DNA of 64,000 nucleotides from Paragordius varius (lineage: Eukaryota; Nematomorpha). Location: assembly GCA_964247055.1 (NCBI GenBank), contig OZ176060.1, forward strand, positions 1 to 64,000, given 5' to 3'. The notes under the pieces are model-generated. The model ran no database searches and was not told the origin of the DNA. It saw only the letters and a list, made by a program, of their open reading frames with translations. The position numbers and the translations under genes are program-made. This document shows positions 24,792 to 39,050 of this stretch, piece by piece. How positions within the stretch are numbered: the stretch's first letter is position 1; each line of letters starts with the position of its first letter.

Positions 24792-26459
24792 TTGATACTT
24801 GCTCGTCGCATTATTGATTATTTGGTTATTTCCGTAAATAATGCAATGTTTAACACAATGAATTTAATAAAAAACGTTTTAATTTGGTTTATGATTCTTA
24901 TTTGATTGTTGGGTCTATATGCAGGATTTTGAATATAATTTTACAACTAAAAACATTGGTCTTTTATTTGAGCTTCAATACGTATTCATCCTAAATTGAT
25001 ACTTGCTCGTCGCATTATTGATTATTTGGTTATATTTTGGATTCAACAATCTACCGTAAATAATGCAATGTACAATGAATTTAATAAAATACGTTTTAAT
25101 TTGGTTTATGATTCTTATTTGATTGTTGGGTCTATATGCAGGATTTTGAATATAATTTTACAACTAAAAACATTGGTCTTTTATTTGAGCTTCAATACGT
25201 ATTCATCCTAAATTGATACTTGCTCGTCGCATTATTGATTATTTGGTTATTTCCGTAAATAATGCAATGTTTAACACAATGAATTTAATAAAAAACGTTT
25301 TAATTTGGTTTATGATTCTTATTTGATTGTTGGGTCTATATGCAGGATTTTGAATATAATTTTACAACTAAAAACATTGGTCTTTTATTTGAGCTTCAAT
25401 ACGTATTCATCCTAAATTGATACTTGCTCGTCGCATTATTGATTATTTGGTTATATTTTGGATTCAACAATCTACCGTAAATAATGCAATGTACAATGAA
25501 TTTAATAAAATACGTTTTAATTTGGTTTATGATTCTTATTTGATTGTTGGTATATGCAGGATTTTGAATATAATTTTACAACTAAAAACATTGGTCTTTT
25601 ATTTGAGCTTCAATACGTATTCATCCTAAATTGATACTTGCTCGTCGCATTATTGATTATTTGGTTATATTTTGGATTCAACAATCTACCGTAAATAATG
25701 CAATGTACAATGAATTTAATAAAATACGTTTTAATTTGGTTTATGATTCTTATTTGATTGTTGGGTCTATATGCAGGATTTTGAATATAATTTTACAACT
25801 AAAAAGATTGGTCTTTTATTTGAGCTTCAATACGTATTCATCCTAAATTGATACTTGCTCGTCGCATTATTGATTATTTGGTTATTTCCGTAAATAATGC
25901 AATGTTTAACACAATGAATTTAATAAAATACGTTTTAATTTGGTTTATGATTCTTATTTGATTGTTGGGTCTATATGCAGGATTTTGAATATAATTTTAC
26001 AACTAAAAAGATTGGTCTTTTATTTGAGCTTCAATACGTATTCATCCTAAATTGATACTTGCTCGTCGCATTATTGATTATTTGGTTATTTCCGTAAATA
26101 ATGCAATGTTTAACACAATGAATTTAATAAAATACGTTTTAATTTGGTTTATGATTCTTATTTGATTGTTGGGTCTATATGCAGGATTTTGAATATAATT
26201 TTACAACAAAAAACATTGGTCTTTTATTTGAGCTTCAATACGTATTCATCCTAAATTGATACTTGCTCGTCGCATTATTGATTATTTGGTTATTTCCGTA
26301 AATAATGCAATGTTTAACACAATGAATTTAATAAAATACGTTTTAATTTGGTTTATGATTCTTATTTGATTGTTGGGTCTATATGCAGGATTTTGAATAT
26401 AATTTTACAACTAAAAAGATTGGTCTTTTATTTGAGCTTCAATACGTATTCATCCTAAA
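24792..26459 (+). repeat. 8-monomer higher-order unit (1668 bp), copy 2
   Basis: Same B-A-B-A'-A-B-B-B order as the unit at 14932, at an offset of 9860 bp, including the ACAACAAAAAAC sub-variant in the seventh monomer. Confidence 0.87.
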
Positions 26460-28126
26460 TTGATACTTGCTCGTCGCATTATTGATTATTTGGTTATTTC
26501 CGTAAATAATGCAATGTTTAACACAATGAATTCAATAAAAAACGTTTTAATTTGGTTTATGATTCTTATTTGATTGTTGGGTCTATATGCAGGATTTTGA
26601 ATATAATTTTACAACTAAAAACATTGGTCTTTTATTTGAGCTTCAATACGTATTCATCCTAAATTGATACTTGCTCGTCGCATTATTGATTATTTGGTTA
26701 TATTTTGGATTCAACAATCTACCGTAAATAATGCAATGTACAATGAATTTAATAAAATACGTTTTAATTTGGTTTATGATTCTTATTTGATTGTTGGGTC
26801 TATATGCAGGATTTTGAATATAATTTTACAACTAAAAACATTGGTCTTTTATTTGAGCTTCAATACGTATTCATCCTAAATTGATACTTGCTCGTCGCAT
26901 TATTGATTATTTGGTTATTTCCGTAAATAATGCAATGTTTAACACAATGAATTTAATAAAAAACGTTTTAATTTGGTTTATGATTCTTATTTGATTGTTG
27001 GGTCTATATGCAGGATTTTGAATATAATTTTACAACTAAAAACATTGGTCTTTTATTTGAGCTTCAATACGTATTCATCCTAAATTGATACTTGCTCGTC
27101 GCATTATTGATTATTTGGTTATATTTTGGATTCAACAATCTACCGTAAATAATGCAATGTACAATGAATTTAATAAAATACGTTTTAATTTGGTTTATGA
27201 TTCTTATTTGATTGTTGGTATATGCAGGATTTTGAATATAATTTTACAACTAAAAACATTGGTCTTTTATTTGAGCTTCAATACGTATTCATCCTAAATT
27301 GATACTTGCTCGTCGCATTATTGATTATTTGGTTATATTTTGGATTCAACAATCTACCGTAAATAATGCAATGTACAATGAATTTAATAAAATACGTTTT
27401 AATTTGGTTTATGATTCTTATTTGATTGTTGGGTCTATATGCAGGATTTTGAATATAATTTTACAACTAAAAAGATTGGTCTTTTATTTGAGCTTCAATA
27501 CGTATTCATCCTAAATTGATACTTGCTCGTCGCATTATTGATTATTTGGTTATTTCCGTAAATAATGCAATGTTTAACACAATGAATTTAATAAAATACG
27601 TTTTAATTTGGTTTATGATTCTTATTTGATTGTTGGGTCTATATGCAGGATTTTGAATATAATTTTACAACTAAAAAGATTGGTCTTTTATTTGAGCTTC
27701 AATACGTATTCATCCTAAATTGATACTTGCTCGTCGCATTATTGATTATTTGGTTATTTCCGTAAATAATGCAATGTTTAACACAATGAATTTAATAAAA
27801 TACGTTTTAATTTGGTTTATGATTCTTATTTGATTGTTGGGTCTATATGCAGGATTTTGAATATAATTTTACAACAAAAACATTGGTCTTTTATTTGAGC
27901 TTCAATACGTATTCATCCTAAATTGATACTTGCTCGTCGCATTATTGATTATTTGGTTATTTCCGTAAATAATGCAATGTTTAACACAATGAATTTAATA
28001 AAATACGTTTTAATTTGGTTTATGATTCTTATTTGATTGTTGGGTCTATATGCAGGATTTTGAATATAATTTTACAACAAAAAACATTGGTCTTTTATTT
28101 GAGCTTCAATACGTATTCATCCTAAA
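26460..28126 (+). repeat. 8-monomer higher-order unit (1667 bp), copy 3
   Basis: Directly abuts copy 2 and repeats the same order, so the pair is a clean tandem duplication. It has private changes: GAATTCAATAAAAAACG near 26530, and one A fewer in ACAACAAAAACATT near 27875, which gives the 1-bp shorter total. It holds the last type-B monomers in the window. Confidence 0.87.
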
Positions 28127-28409
28127 TTGATACTTGCTCGTCGCATTATTGATTATTTGGTTATATTTTGGATTCAACAATCTACCGTAAATAATGTAAT
28201 GTTTAACCTTGCTCGTCGCATTATTGATTATTTGGTTATTTGGATTCAACAATCTACCGTAAATAATGCAATGTTTAACACAATGAATTTAATAAAAAAC
28301 GTTTTAATTTGGTTTATGATTCTTATTTGATTGTTGGGTCTATATGCAGGATTTTGAATATAATTTTACAACAAAAAACATTGGTCTTTTATTTGAGCTT
28401 CAATACAAA
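28127..28409 (+). repeat. Rearranged monomer with two internal joints (283 bp)
   Basis: The first 81 bases of a monomer end in GTTTAAC at 28207 and are followed directly by CTTGCTCGTCG from position 7 of the next unit. That unit in turn lost 11 bases (GTATTCATCCT) near 28406, so it reads CAATACAAATTG. Both joints are seen once in the window. They sit at the boundary where type B disappears. Confidence 0.85.
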
Positions 28410-31400
28410 TTGATACTTGCTCGTCGCATTATTGATTATTTGGTTATATTTTGGATTTAACAATCTACCGTAAATAATGCAATGTACAATGAATTTAATA
28501 AAATACGTTTTAATTTGGTTTATGATTCTTATTTGATTGTTGGGTCTATATGCAGGATTTTGAATATAATTTTACAACTAAAAAGATTGGTCTTTTATTT
28601 AAGCTTCAATACGTATTCATCCTAAATTGATACTTGCTCGTCGCATTATTGATTATTTGGTTATATTTTGGATTCAACAATCTACCGTAAATAATGCAAT
28701 GTACAATGAATTTAATAAAATACGTGTTAATTTGGTTTATGATTCTCATTTGATTGTTGGGTCTATATGCAGGATTTTGAATATAATTTTACAACTAAAA
28801 ACATTGGTCTTTTATTTGAGCGTCAATACGTATTCATCCTAAATTGATACTTGCTCGTCGCATTATTGATTATTTGGTTATTTGGATTCAACAATCTACC
28901 GTAAATAATGCAATGTTTAACACAATGGATTTAATAAAAAACGTTTTAATTTGGTTTATGATTCTTATTTGATTGTTGGTATATGCAGGATTTTGAATAT
29001 AATTTTACAACTAAAAACATTGGTCTTTTATTTGAGCTTCAATACGTATTCATCCGAAATTGATACTTGCTCGTCGCATTATTGATTATTTGGTTATATT
29101 TTGGATTCAACAATCTACCGTAAATAATGCAATGTACAATGAATTTAATAAAATACGTTTTAATTTGGTTTATGATTCTTATTTGATTGTTGGTATATGC
29201 AGGATTTTGAATATAATTTTACAACTAAAAACATTGGTCTTTTATTTGAGCTTCAATACGTATTCATCCTAAATTGATACTTGCTCGTCGCATTATTGAT
29301 TATTTGGTTATATTTTGGATTTAACAATCTACCGTAAATAATGCAATGTACAATGAATTTAATAAAATACGTTTTAATTTGGTTTATGATTCTTATTTGA
29401 TTGTTGGGTCTATATGCAGGATTTTGAATATAATTTTACAACTAAAAACATTGGTCTTTTATTTGAGCTTCAATACGTATTCATCCGAAATTGATACTTG
29501 CTCGTCGCATTATTGATTATTTGGTTATATTTTGGATTTAACAATCTACCGTAAATAATGCAATGTACAATGAATTTAATAAAATACGTTTTAATTTGGT
29601 TTATGATTCTTATTTGATTGTTGGGTCTATATGCAGGATTTTGAATATAATTTTACAACTAAAAAGATTGGTCTTTTATTTGAGCTTCAATACGTATTCA
29701 TCCTAAATTGATACTTGCTCGTCGCATTATTGATTATTTGGTTATATTTTGGATTGAACAATCTACCGTAAATAATGCAATGTACAATGAATTTAATAAA
29801 ATACGTTTTAATTTGGTTTATGATTCTTATTTGATTGTTGGGTCTATATGCAGGATTTTGAATATAATTTTACAACTAAAAAGATTGGTCTTTATTTGAG
29901 CTTCAATACGTATTCATCCTAAATTGATACTTGCTCGTCGCATTATTGATTATTTGGTTATTTGGATTCAACAATCTACCGTAAATAATGCAATGTTTAA
30001 CACAATGGATTTAATAAAAAACGTTTTAATTTGGTTTATGATTCTTATTTGATTGTTGGTATATGCAGGATTTTGAATATAATTTTACAACTAAAAACAT
30101 TGGTCTTTTATTTGAGCTTCAATACGTATTCATCCGAAATTGATACTTGCTCGTCGCATTATTGATTATTTGGTTATATTTTGGATTTAACAATCTACCG
30201 TAAATAATGCAATGTACAATGAATTTAATAAAATACGTTTTAATTTGGTTTATGATTCTTATTTGATTGTTGGGTCTATATGCAGGATTTTGAATATAAT
30301 TTTACAACTAAAAAGATTGGTCTTTTATTTGAGCTTCAATACGTATTCATCCTAAATTGATACTTGCTCGTCCCATTATTGATTATTTGGTTATATTTTG
30401 GATTGAACAATCTACCGTAAATAATGCAATGTACAATGAATTTAATAAAATACGTTTTAATTTGGTTTATGATTCTTATTTGATTGTTGGGTCTATATGC
30501 AGGATTTTGAATCTAATTTTACAACTAAAAAGATTGGTCTTTTATTTGAGCTTCAATACGTATTCATCCGAAATTGATACTTGCTCGTCGCATTATTGAT
30601 TATTTGGTTATATTTTGGATTTAACAATCTACCGTAAATAATGCAATGTACAATGAATTTAATAAAATACGTTTTAATTTGGTTTATGATTCTTATTTGA
30701 TTGTTGGGTCTATATGCAGGATTTTGAATATAATTTTACAACTAAAAAGATTGGTCTTTTATTTGAGCTTCAATACGTATTCATCCTAAATTGATACTTG
30801 CTCGTCGCATTATTGATTATTTGGTTATATTTTGGATTGAACAATCTACCGTAAATAATGCAATGTACAATGAATTTAATAAAATACGTTTTAATTTGGT
30901 TTATGATTCTTATTTGATTGTTGGGTCTATATGCAGGATTTTGAATATAATTTTACAACTAAAAAGATTGGTCTTTTATTTGAGCTTCAATACGTATTCA
31001 TCCTAAATTGATACTTGCTCGTCGCATTATTGATTATTTGGTTATTTGGATTCAACAATCTACCGTAAATAATGCAATGTACAATGAATTTAATAAAATA
31101 CGTTTTAATTTGGTTTATGATTCTTATTTGATTGTTGGGTCTATATGCAGGATTTTGAATATAATTTTACAACTAAAAACATTGGTCTTTTATTTGAGCT
31201 TCAATACGTATTCATTCTAAATTGATACTTGCTCGTCGCATTATTGATTATTTGGTTATATTTTGGATTCAACAATCTACCGTAAATAATGCAATGTACA
31301 ATGAATTTAATAAAATACGTTTTAATTTGGTTTATGATTCTTATTTGATTGTTGGGTCTATATGCAGGATTTTGAATATAATTTTACAACTAAAAACATT

Positions 31401-33600
31401 GGTCTTTTATTTGAGCGTCAATACGTATTCATCCTAAATTGATACTTGCTCGTCGCATTATTGATTATTTGGTTATTTGGATTCAACAATCTACCGTAAA
31501 TAATGCAATGTTTAACACAATGGATTTAATAAAAAACGTTTTAATTTGGTTTATGATTCTTATTTGATTGTTGGTATATGCAGGATTTTGAATATAGTTT
31601 TACAACTAAAAAGATTGGTCTTTTATTTGAGCTTCAATACGTATTCATCCTAAATTGATACTTGCTCGTCGCATTATTGATTATTTGGTTATATTTTGGA
31701 TTGAACAATCTACCGTAAATAATGCAATGAACACAATGAATTTAATAAAAAACGTTTTAATTTGGTTTATGATTCTTATTTGATTGTTGGTATATGCAGG
31801 ATTTTGAATATAGTTTTACAACTAAAAAGATTGGTCTTTTATTTGAGCTTCAATACGTATTCATCCTAAATTGATACTTGCTCGTCGCATTATTGATTAT
31901 TTGGTTATTTGGATTCAACAATCTACCGTAAATAATGCAATGTACAATGAATTTAATAAAATACGTTTTAATTTGGTTTATGATTCTTATTTGATTGTTG
32001 GGTCTATATGCAGGATTTTGAATATAATTTTACAACTAAAAAGATTGGTCTTTTATTTGAGCTTCAATACGTATTCATCCTAAATTGATACTTGCTCGTC
32101 GCATTATTGATTATTTGGTTATATTTTGGATTGAACAATCTACCGTAAATAATGCAATGAACACAATGAATTTAATAAAAAACGTTTTAATTTGGTTTAT
32201 GATTCTTATTTGATTGTTGGTATATGCAGGATTTTGAATATAGTTTTACAACTAAAAAGATTGGTCTTTTATTTGAGCTTCAATACGTATTCATCCTAAA
32301 TTGATACTTGCTCGTCGCATTATTGATTATTTGGTTATATTTTGGATTGAACAATCTACCGTAAATAATGCAATGTACAATGAATTTAATAAAATACGTT
32401 TTAATTTGGTTTATGATTCTTATTTGATTGTTGGGTCTATATGCAGGATTTTGAATATAATTTTACAACTAAAAAGATTGGTCTTTTATTTGAGCTTCAA
32501 TACGTATTCATCCTAAATTGATACTTGCTCGTCGCATTATTGATTATTTGGTTATTTGGATTCAACAATCTACCGTAAATAATGCAATGTACAATGAATT
32601 TAATAAAATACGTTTTAATTTGGTTTATGATTCTTATTTGATTGTTGGGTCTATATGCAGGATTTTGAATATAATTTTACAACTAAAAACATTGGTCTTT
32701 TATTTAAGCTTCAATACGTATTCATCCTAAATTGATACTTGCTCGTCGCATTATTGATTATTTGGTTATTTGGATTCAACAATCTACCGTAAATAATGCA
32801 ATGTTTAACACAATGAATTTAATAAAATACGTTTAAATTTGGTTAATGATTCTTATTTGATTGTTGGGTCTATATGAAGGATTTTGAATATAATTTTACA
32901 ACAAAAAACATTGGTCTTTTATTTAAGCTTCAATACGTATTCATCCTAAATTGATACTTGCTCGTCGCATTATTGATTATTTGGTTATTTGGATTCAACA
33001 ATCTACCGTAAATAATGCAATGTTTAACACAATGAATTTAATAAAATACGTTTAAATTTGGTTAATGATTCTTATTTGATTGTTGGGTCTATATGCAGGA
33101 TTTTGAATATAATTTTACAACTAAAAAGATTGGTCTTTTATTTGAACTTCAATACGTATTCATCCTAAATTGATACTTGCTCGTCGCATTATTGATTATT
33201 TGGTTATATTTTGGATTCAACAATCTACCGTAAATAATGCAATGTACAATGAATTTAATAAAATACGTTTTAATTTGGTTTATGATTCTTATTTGATTGT
33301 TGGTATATGCAGGATTTTGAATATAATTTTACAACTAAAAACATTGGTCTTTTATTTGAGCTTCAATACGTATTCATCCTAAATTGATACTTGCTCGTCG
33401 CATTATTGATTATTTGGTTATATTTTGGATTTAACAATCTACCGTAAATAATGCAATGTACAATGAATTTAATAAAATACGTTTTAATTTGGTTTATGAT
33501 TCTTATTTGATTGTTGGGTCTATATGCAGGATTTTGAATATAATTTTACAACTAAAAACATTGGTCTTTTATTTAAGCTTCAATACGTATTCATCCTAAA
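28410..33600 (+). repeat. Array zone 3: A forms with GAACAATC and TTAACAATC, no B, D or E
   Basis: This zone consists of roughly 24 monomers of 212-219 bp. GGATTTAACAATC, GGATTGAACAATC and the short GGTTATTTGGATTC forms alternate. ATATAGTTTTACAAC (near 31595, 31810 and 32240) and ATTTAAGCTTC (near 28598, 32705, 32922 and 33573) are local markers. Open stretches again end at monomer borders and show nothing gene-like. Confidence 0.8.
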
Positions 33601-33836
33601 TTGATACTTGCTCGTCGCATTATTGTGTGTTAAAAAATCGATATTAAAAGTATTTTTGGATTCAACAATCTACCGTAAATAATGCAATGTTTAACAGAAT
33701 GAATTAAATTAAATACGTTTTAATTTGGTTAATGATTCTTATTTGATTGTTGGGTCTATATGCAGGATTTTGAATATAATTTTACAACTAAAAACATTGG
33801 TCTTTTATTTGAGCTTCAATACGTATTCATCCTAAA
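33601..33836 (+). repeat. Monomer type E, copy 1 (236 bp)
   Basis: After CGCATTATTG the usual ATTATTTGGTTATATTTTGG is replaced by a 33-base segment, TGTGTTAAAAAATCGAT (33625-33641) followed by ATTAAAAGTATTTTTGG, before GATTCAACAATC. Fourteen such units occur, all between 33.6 and 62.6 kb. Most are linked to AATTTAATTAAATACG in the centre. The segment shares its end with that of type F, so it is probably an older form of this part of the monomer rather than an insertion. Confidence 0.9.
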
Positions 33837-35151
33837 TTGATACTTGCTCGTCGCATTATTGATTATTTGGTTATATTTTGGATTTAACAATCTACCGTAA
33901 ATAATGCAATGTACAATGAATTTAATAAAATACGTTTTAATTTGGTTTATGATTCTTATTTGATTGTTGGGTCTATATGCAGGATTTTGAATATAATTTT
34001 ACAACTAAAAACATTGGTCTTTTATTTGAGCTTCAATACGTATTCATCCTAAATTGATACTTGCTCGTCGCATTATTGATTATTTGGTTATATTTTGGAT
34101 TCAACAATCTACCGTAAATAATGCAATGTTTAACACAATGAATTTAATAAAATACGTTTAAATTTGGTTAATGATTCTTATTTGATTGTTGGGTCTATAT
34201 GCAGGATTTTGAATATAATTTTACAACTAAAAACATTGGTCTTTTATTTGAGCTTCAATACGTATTCATCCTAAATTGATACTTGCTCGTCGCATTATTG
34301 ATTATTTGGTTATTTGGATTCAACAATCTACCGTAAATAATGCAATGTTTAACACAATGAATTTAATAAAAAACGTTTTAATTTGGTTTATGATTATTAT
34401 TTGATTGTTAGGTCTATATGCAGGATTTTGAATATAATTTTACAACTAAAAACATTGGTCTTTTATTTGAGCTTCAATACGTATTCATCCTAAATTGATA
34501 CTTGCTCGTCGCATTATTGATTATTTGGTTATTTGGATTCAACAATCTACCGTAAATAATGCAATGTTTAACACAATGAATTTAATAAAATACGTTTAAA
34601 TTTGGTTAATGATTATTATTTGATTGTTGGGTCTATATGCAGGATTTTGAATATAATTTTACAACTAAAAACATTGGTCTTTTATTTGAGCTTCAATACG
34701 TATTCATCCTAAATTGATACTTGCTCGTCGCATTATTGATTATTTGGTTATATTTTGGATTCAACAATCTACCGTAAATAATGCAATGTTTAACACAATG
34801 AATTTAATAAAAAACGTTTTAATTTGGTTTATGATTATTATTTGATTGTTAGGTCTATATGCAGGATTTTGAATATAATTTTACAACTAAAAAGATTGGT
34901 CTTTTATTTGAGCTTCAATACGTATTCATCCTAAATTGATACTTGCTCGTCGCATTATTGATTATTTGGTTATATTTTGGATTGAACAATCTACCGTAAA
35001 TAATGCAATGAACACAATGAATTTAATAAAAAACGTTTTAATTTGGTTTATGATTCTTATTTGATTGTTGGTATATGCAGGATTTTGAATATAATTTTAC
35101 AACTAAAAACATTGGTCTTTTATTTGAGCTTCAATACGTATTCATCCTAAA

Positions 35152-35385
35152 TTGATACTTGCTCGTCGCATTATTGTGTGTTAAAAAATCGATATTAAAA
35201 GTATTTTTGGATTCAACAATCTACCGTAAATAATGCAATGTTTAACACAATGAATTTAATTAAATACGTTTTAATTTGGTTTATGATTCTTATTTGATTG
35301 TTGGGTCTATATGCAGGATTTTGAATATAATTTTACAACTAAAAACATTGGTTTTATTTGAGCTTCAATACGTATTCATCCTAAA
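35152..35385 (+). repeat. Type E monomer, copy 2 (234 bp)
   Basis: Carries the E segment and a 2-bp loss, GGTTTTATTTG, near 35351. The same linked loss is in copies 3 and 7. Confidence 0.88.
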
Positions 35386-36238
35386 TTGATACTTGCTCGT
35401 CGCATTATTGATTATTTGGTTATATTTTGGATTTAACAATCTACCGTAAATAATGCAATGTACAATGAATTTAATAAAATACGTTTTAATTTGGTTTATG
35501 ATTCTTATTTGATTGTTGGGTCTATATGCAGGATTTTGAATATAATTTTACAACTAAAAAGATTGGTCTTTTATTTGAGCTTCAATACGTATTCATCCTA
35601 AATTGATACTTGCTCGTCGCATTATTGATTATTTGGTTATATTTTGGATTGAACAATCTACCGTAAATAATGCAATGAACACAATGAATTTAATAAAAAA
35701 CGTTTTAATTTGGTTTATGATTCTTATTTGATTGTTGCTATATGCAGGATTTTGAATATAATTTTACAACTAAAAACATTGGTCTTTTATTTGAGCTTCA
35801 ATACGTATTCATCCTAAATTGATACTTGCTCGTCGCATTATTGATTTGGTTATATTTTGGATTCAACAATCTACCGTAAATAATGCAATGTTTAACACAA
35901 TGAATTTAATAAAATACGTTTAAATTTGGTTAATTCTTATTTGATTGTTGGGTCTATATGCAGGATTTTGAATATAATTTTACAACTAAAAAGATTGGTC
36001 TTTTATTTGAGCTTCAATACGTATTCATCCTAAATTGATACTTGCTCGTCGCATTATTGATTATTTGGTTATATTTTGGATTGAACAATCGTAAATAATG
36101 CAATGAACACAATGAATTTAATAAAAAACGTTTTAATTTGGTTTATGATTCTTATTTGATTGTTGGTATATGCAGGATTTTGAATATAATTTTACAACTA
36201 AAAACATTGGTCTTTTATTTGAGCTTCAATACGTATTC

Positions 36239-39050
36239 TACTTGCTCGTCGCATTATTGATTATTTGGTTATATTTTGGATTCAACAATCTACCGTAAAT
36301 AATGCAATGAACACAATGAATTTAATAAAAAACGTTTTAATTTGGTTTATGATTCTTATTTGATTGTTGGTATATGCAGGATTTTGAATATAATTTTACA
36401 ACTAAAAACATTGGTCTTTTATTTGAGCTTCAATACGTATTCATCCTAAATTGATACTTGCTCGTCGCATTATTGATTATTTGGTTATATTTTGGATTCA
36501 ACAATCTACCGTAAATAATGCAATGTACAATGAATTTAATAAAATACGTTTTAATTTGGTTTATGATTCTTATTTGATTGTTGGGTCTATATGCAGGATT
36601 TTGAATATAATTTTACAACTAAAAACATTGGTCTTTTATTTGAGCTTCAATACGTATTCATCCTAAATTGATACTTGCTCGTCGCATTATTGATTATTTG
36701 GTTATATTTTGGATTTAACAATCTACCGTAAATAATGCAATGTACAATGAATTTAATAAAATACGTTTTAATTTGGTTTATGATTCTTATTTGATTGTTG
36801 GGTCTATATGCAGGATTTTGAATATAATTTTACAACTAAAAACATTGGTCTTTTATTTGAGCTTCAATACGTATTCATCCTAAATTGATACTTGCTCGTC
36901 GCATTATTGATTATTTGGTTATATTTTGGATTTAACAATCTACCGTAAATAATGCAATGTACAATGAATTTAATAAAATACGTTTTAATTTGGTTTATGA
37001 TTCTTATTTGATTGTTGGGTCTATATGCAGGATTTTGAATATAATTTTACAACTAAAAACATTGGTCTTTTATTTGAGCTTCAATACGTATTCATCCTAA
37101 ATTGATACTTGCTCGTCGCATTATTGATTATTTGGTTATATTTTGGATTCAACAATCTACCGTAAATAATGCAATGAACACAATGAATTTAATAAAAAAC
37201 GTTTTAATTTGGTTTATGATTCTTATTTGATTGTTGGTATATGCAGGATTTTGAATATAATTTTACAACTAAAAACATTGGTCTTTTATTTGAGCTTCAA
37301 TACGTATTCATCCTAAATTGATACTTGCTCGTCGCATTATTGATTATTTGGTTATATTTTGGATTCAACAATCTACCGTAAATAATGCAATGTACAATGA
37401 ATTTAATAAAATACGTTTTAATTTGGTTTATGATTCTTATTTGATTGTTGGTATATGCAGGATTTTGAATATAATTTTACAACTAAAAACATTGGTCTTT
37501 TATTTGAGCTTCAATACGTATTCATCCTAAATTGATACTTGCTCGTCGCATTATTGATTATTTGGTTATATTTTGGATTCAACAATCTACCGTAAATAAT
37601 GCAATGTACAATGAATTTAATAAAATACGTTTTAATTTGGTTTATGATTCTTATTTGATTGTTGGTATATGCAGGATTTTGAATATAATTTTACAACTAA
37701 AAACATTGGTCTTTTATTTGAGCTTCAATACGTATTCATCCTAAATTGATACTTGCTCGTCGCATTATTGATTATTTGGTTATATTTTGGATTCAACAAT
37801 CTACCGTAAATAATGCAATGTACAATGAATAATAAAATACGTTTTAATTTGGTTTATGATTCTTATTTGATTGTTGGGTCTATATGAAGGATTTTGAATA
37901 TAATTTTACAACAAAAAACATTGGTCTTTTATTTGAGCGTCAATACGTATTCATCCTAAATTGATACTTGCTCGTCGCATTATTGATTATTTGGTTATTT
38001 GGATTCAACAATCTACCGTAAATAATGCAATGTTTAACACAATGAATTTAATAAAATACGTTTAAATTTGGTTAATGATTCTTATTTGATTGTTGGGTCT
38101 ATATGAAGGATTTTGAATATAATTTTACAACAAAAAACATTGGTCTTTTATTTGAGCGTCAATACGTATTCATCCTAAATTGATACTTGCTCGTCGCATT
38201 ATTGATTATTTGGTTATATTTTGGATTTAACAATCTACCGTAAATAATGCAATGTTTAACACAATGGATTTAATAAAAAACGTTTTAATTTGGTTTATGA
38301 TTCTTATTTGATTGTTGGTATATGCAGGATTTTGAATATAATTTTACAACTAAAAAGATTGGTCTTTTATTTGAGCTTCAATACGTATTCATCCTAAATT
38401 GATACTTGCTCGTCGCATTATTGATTATTTGGTTATTTGGATTCAACAATCTACCGTAAATAATGCAATGTTTAACACAATGAATTTAATTAAATACGTT
38501 TTAATTTGGTTAATGATTCTTATTTGATTGTTGGGTCTATATGCAGGATTTTGAATATAATTTTACAACTAAAAACATTGGTCTTTTATTTGAGCTTCAA
38601 TACGTATTCATCCTAAATTGATACTTGCTCGTCGCATTATTGATTATTTGGTTATATTTTGGATTTAACAATCTACCGTAAATAATGCAATGTTTAACAC
38701 AATGAATTTAATAAAAAACGTTTTAATTTGGTTTATGATTATTATTTGATTGTTAGGTCTATATGCAGGATTTTGAATATAATTTTACAACTAAAAACAT
38801 TGGTCTTTTATTTGAGCTTCAATACGTATTCATCCTAAATTGATACTTGCTCGTCGCATTATTGATTATTTGGTTATATTTTGGATTCAACAATCTACCG
38901 TAAATAATGCAATGTTTAACACAATGAATTTAATAAAAAACGTTTTAATTTGGTTTATGATTCTTATTTGATTGTTGGTATATGCAGGATTTTGAATATA
39001 ATTTTACAACTAAAAACATTGGTCTTTTATTTGAGCTTCAATACGTATTC
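36239..39050 (+). repeat. 2812-bp higher-order unit, copy 1
   Basis: Starts and ends at the 12-bp deletion joint TATTC/TACTTG and contains 13 monomers of A, A' and C forms plus AATAATAAAATACG, TATATGAAGG and GAGCGTC variants. The same sequence of forms restarts at 39051. Copy 1 has one extra GGTTATTTGGATTC monomer (about 37962-38176) not present in the second. Confidence 0.83.

Noticed and set aside
33624-33656. E segment as an inserted foreign element or tRNA/ncRNA gene
   Set aside because: It replaces rather than interrupts the usual segment, is only about 33 bases, and shares its end with the F form, so it is a monomer variant. No RNA-gene fold or promoter box is visible.
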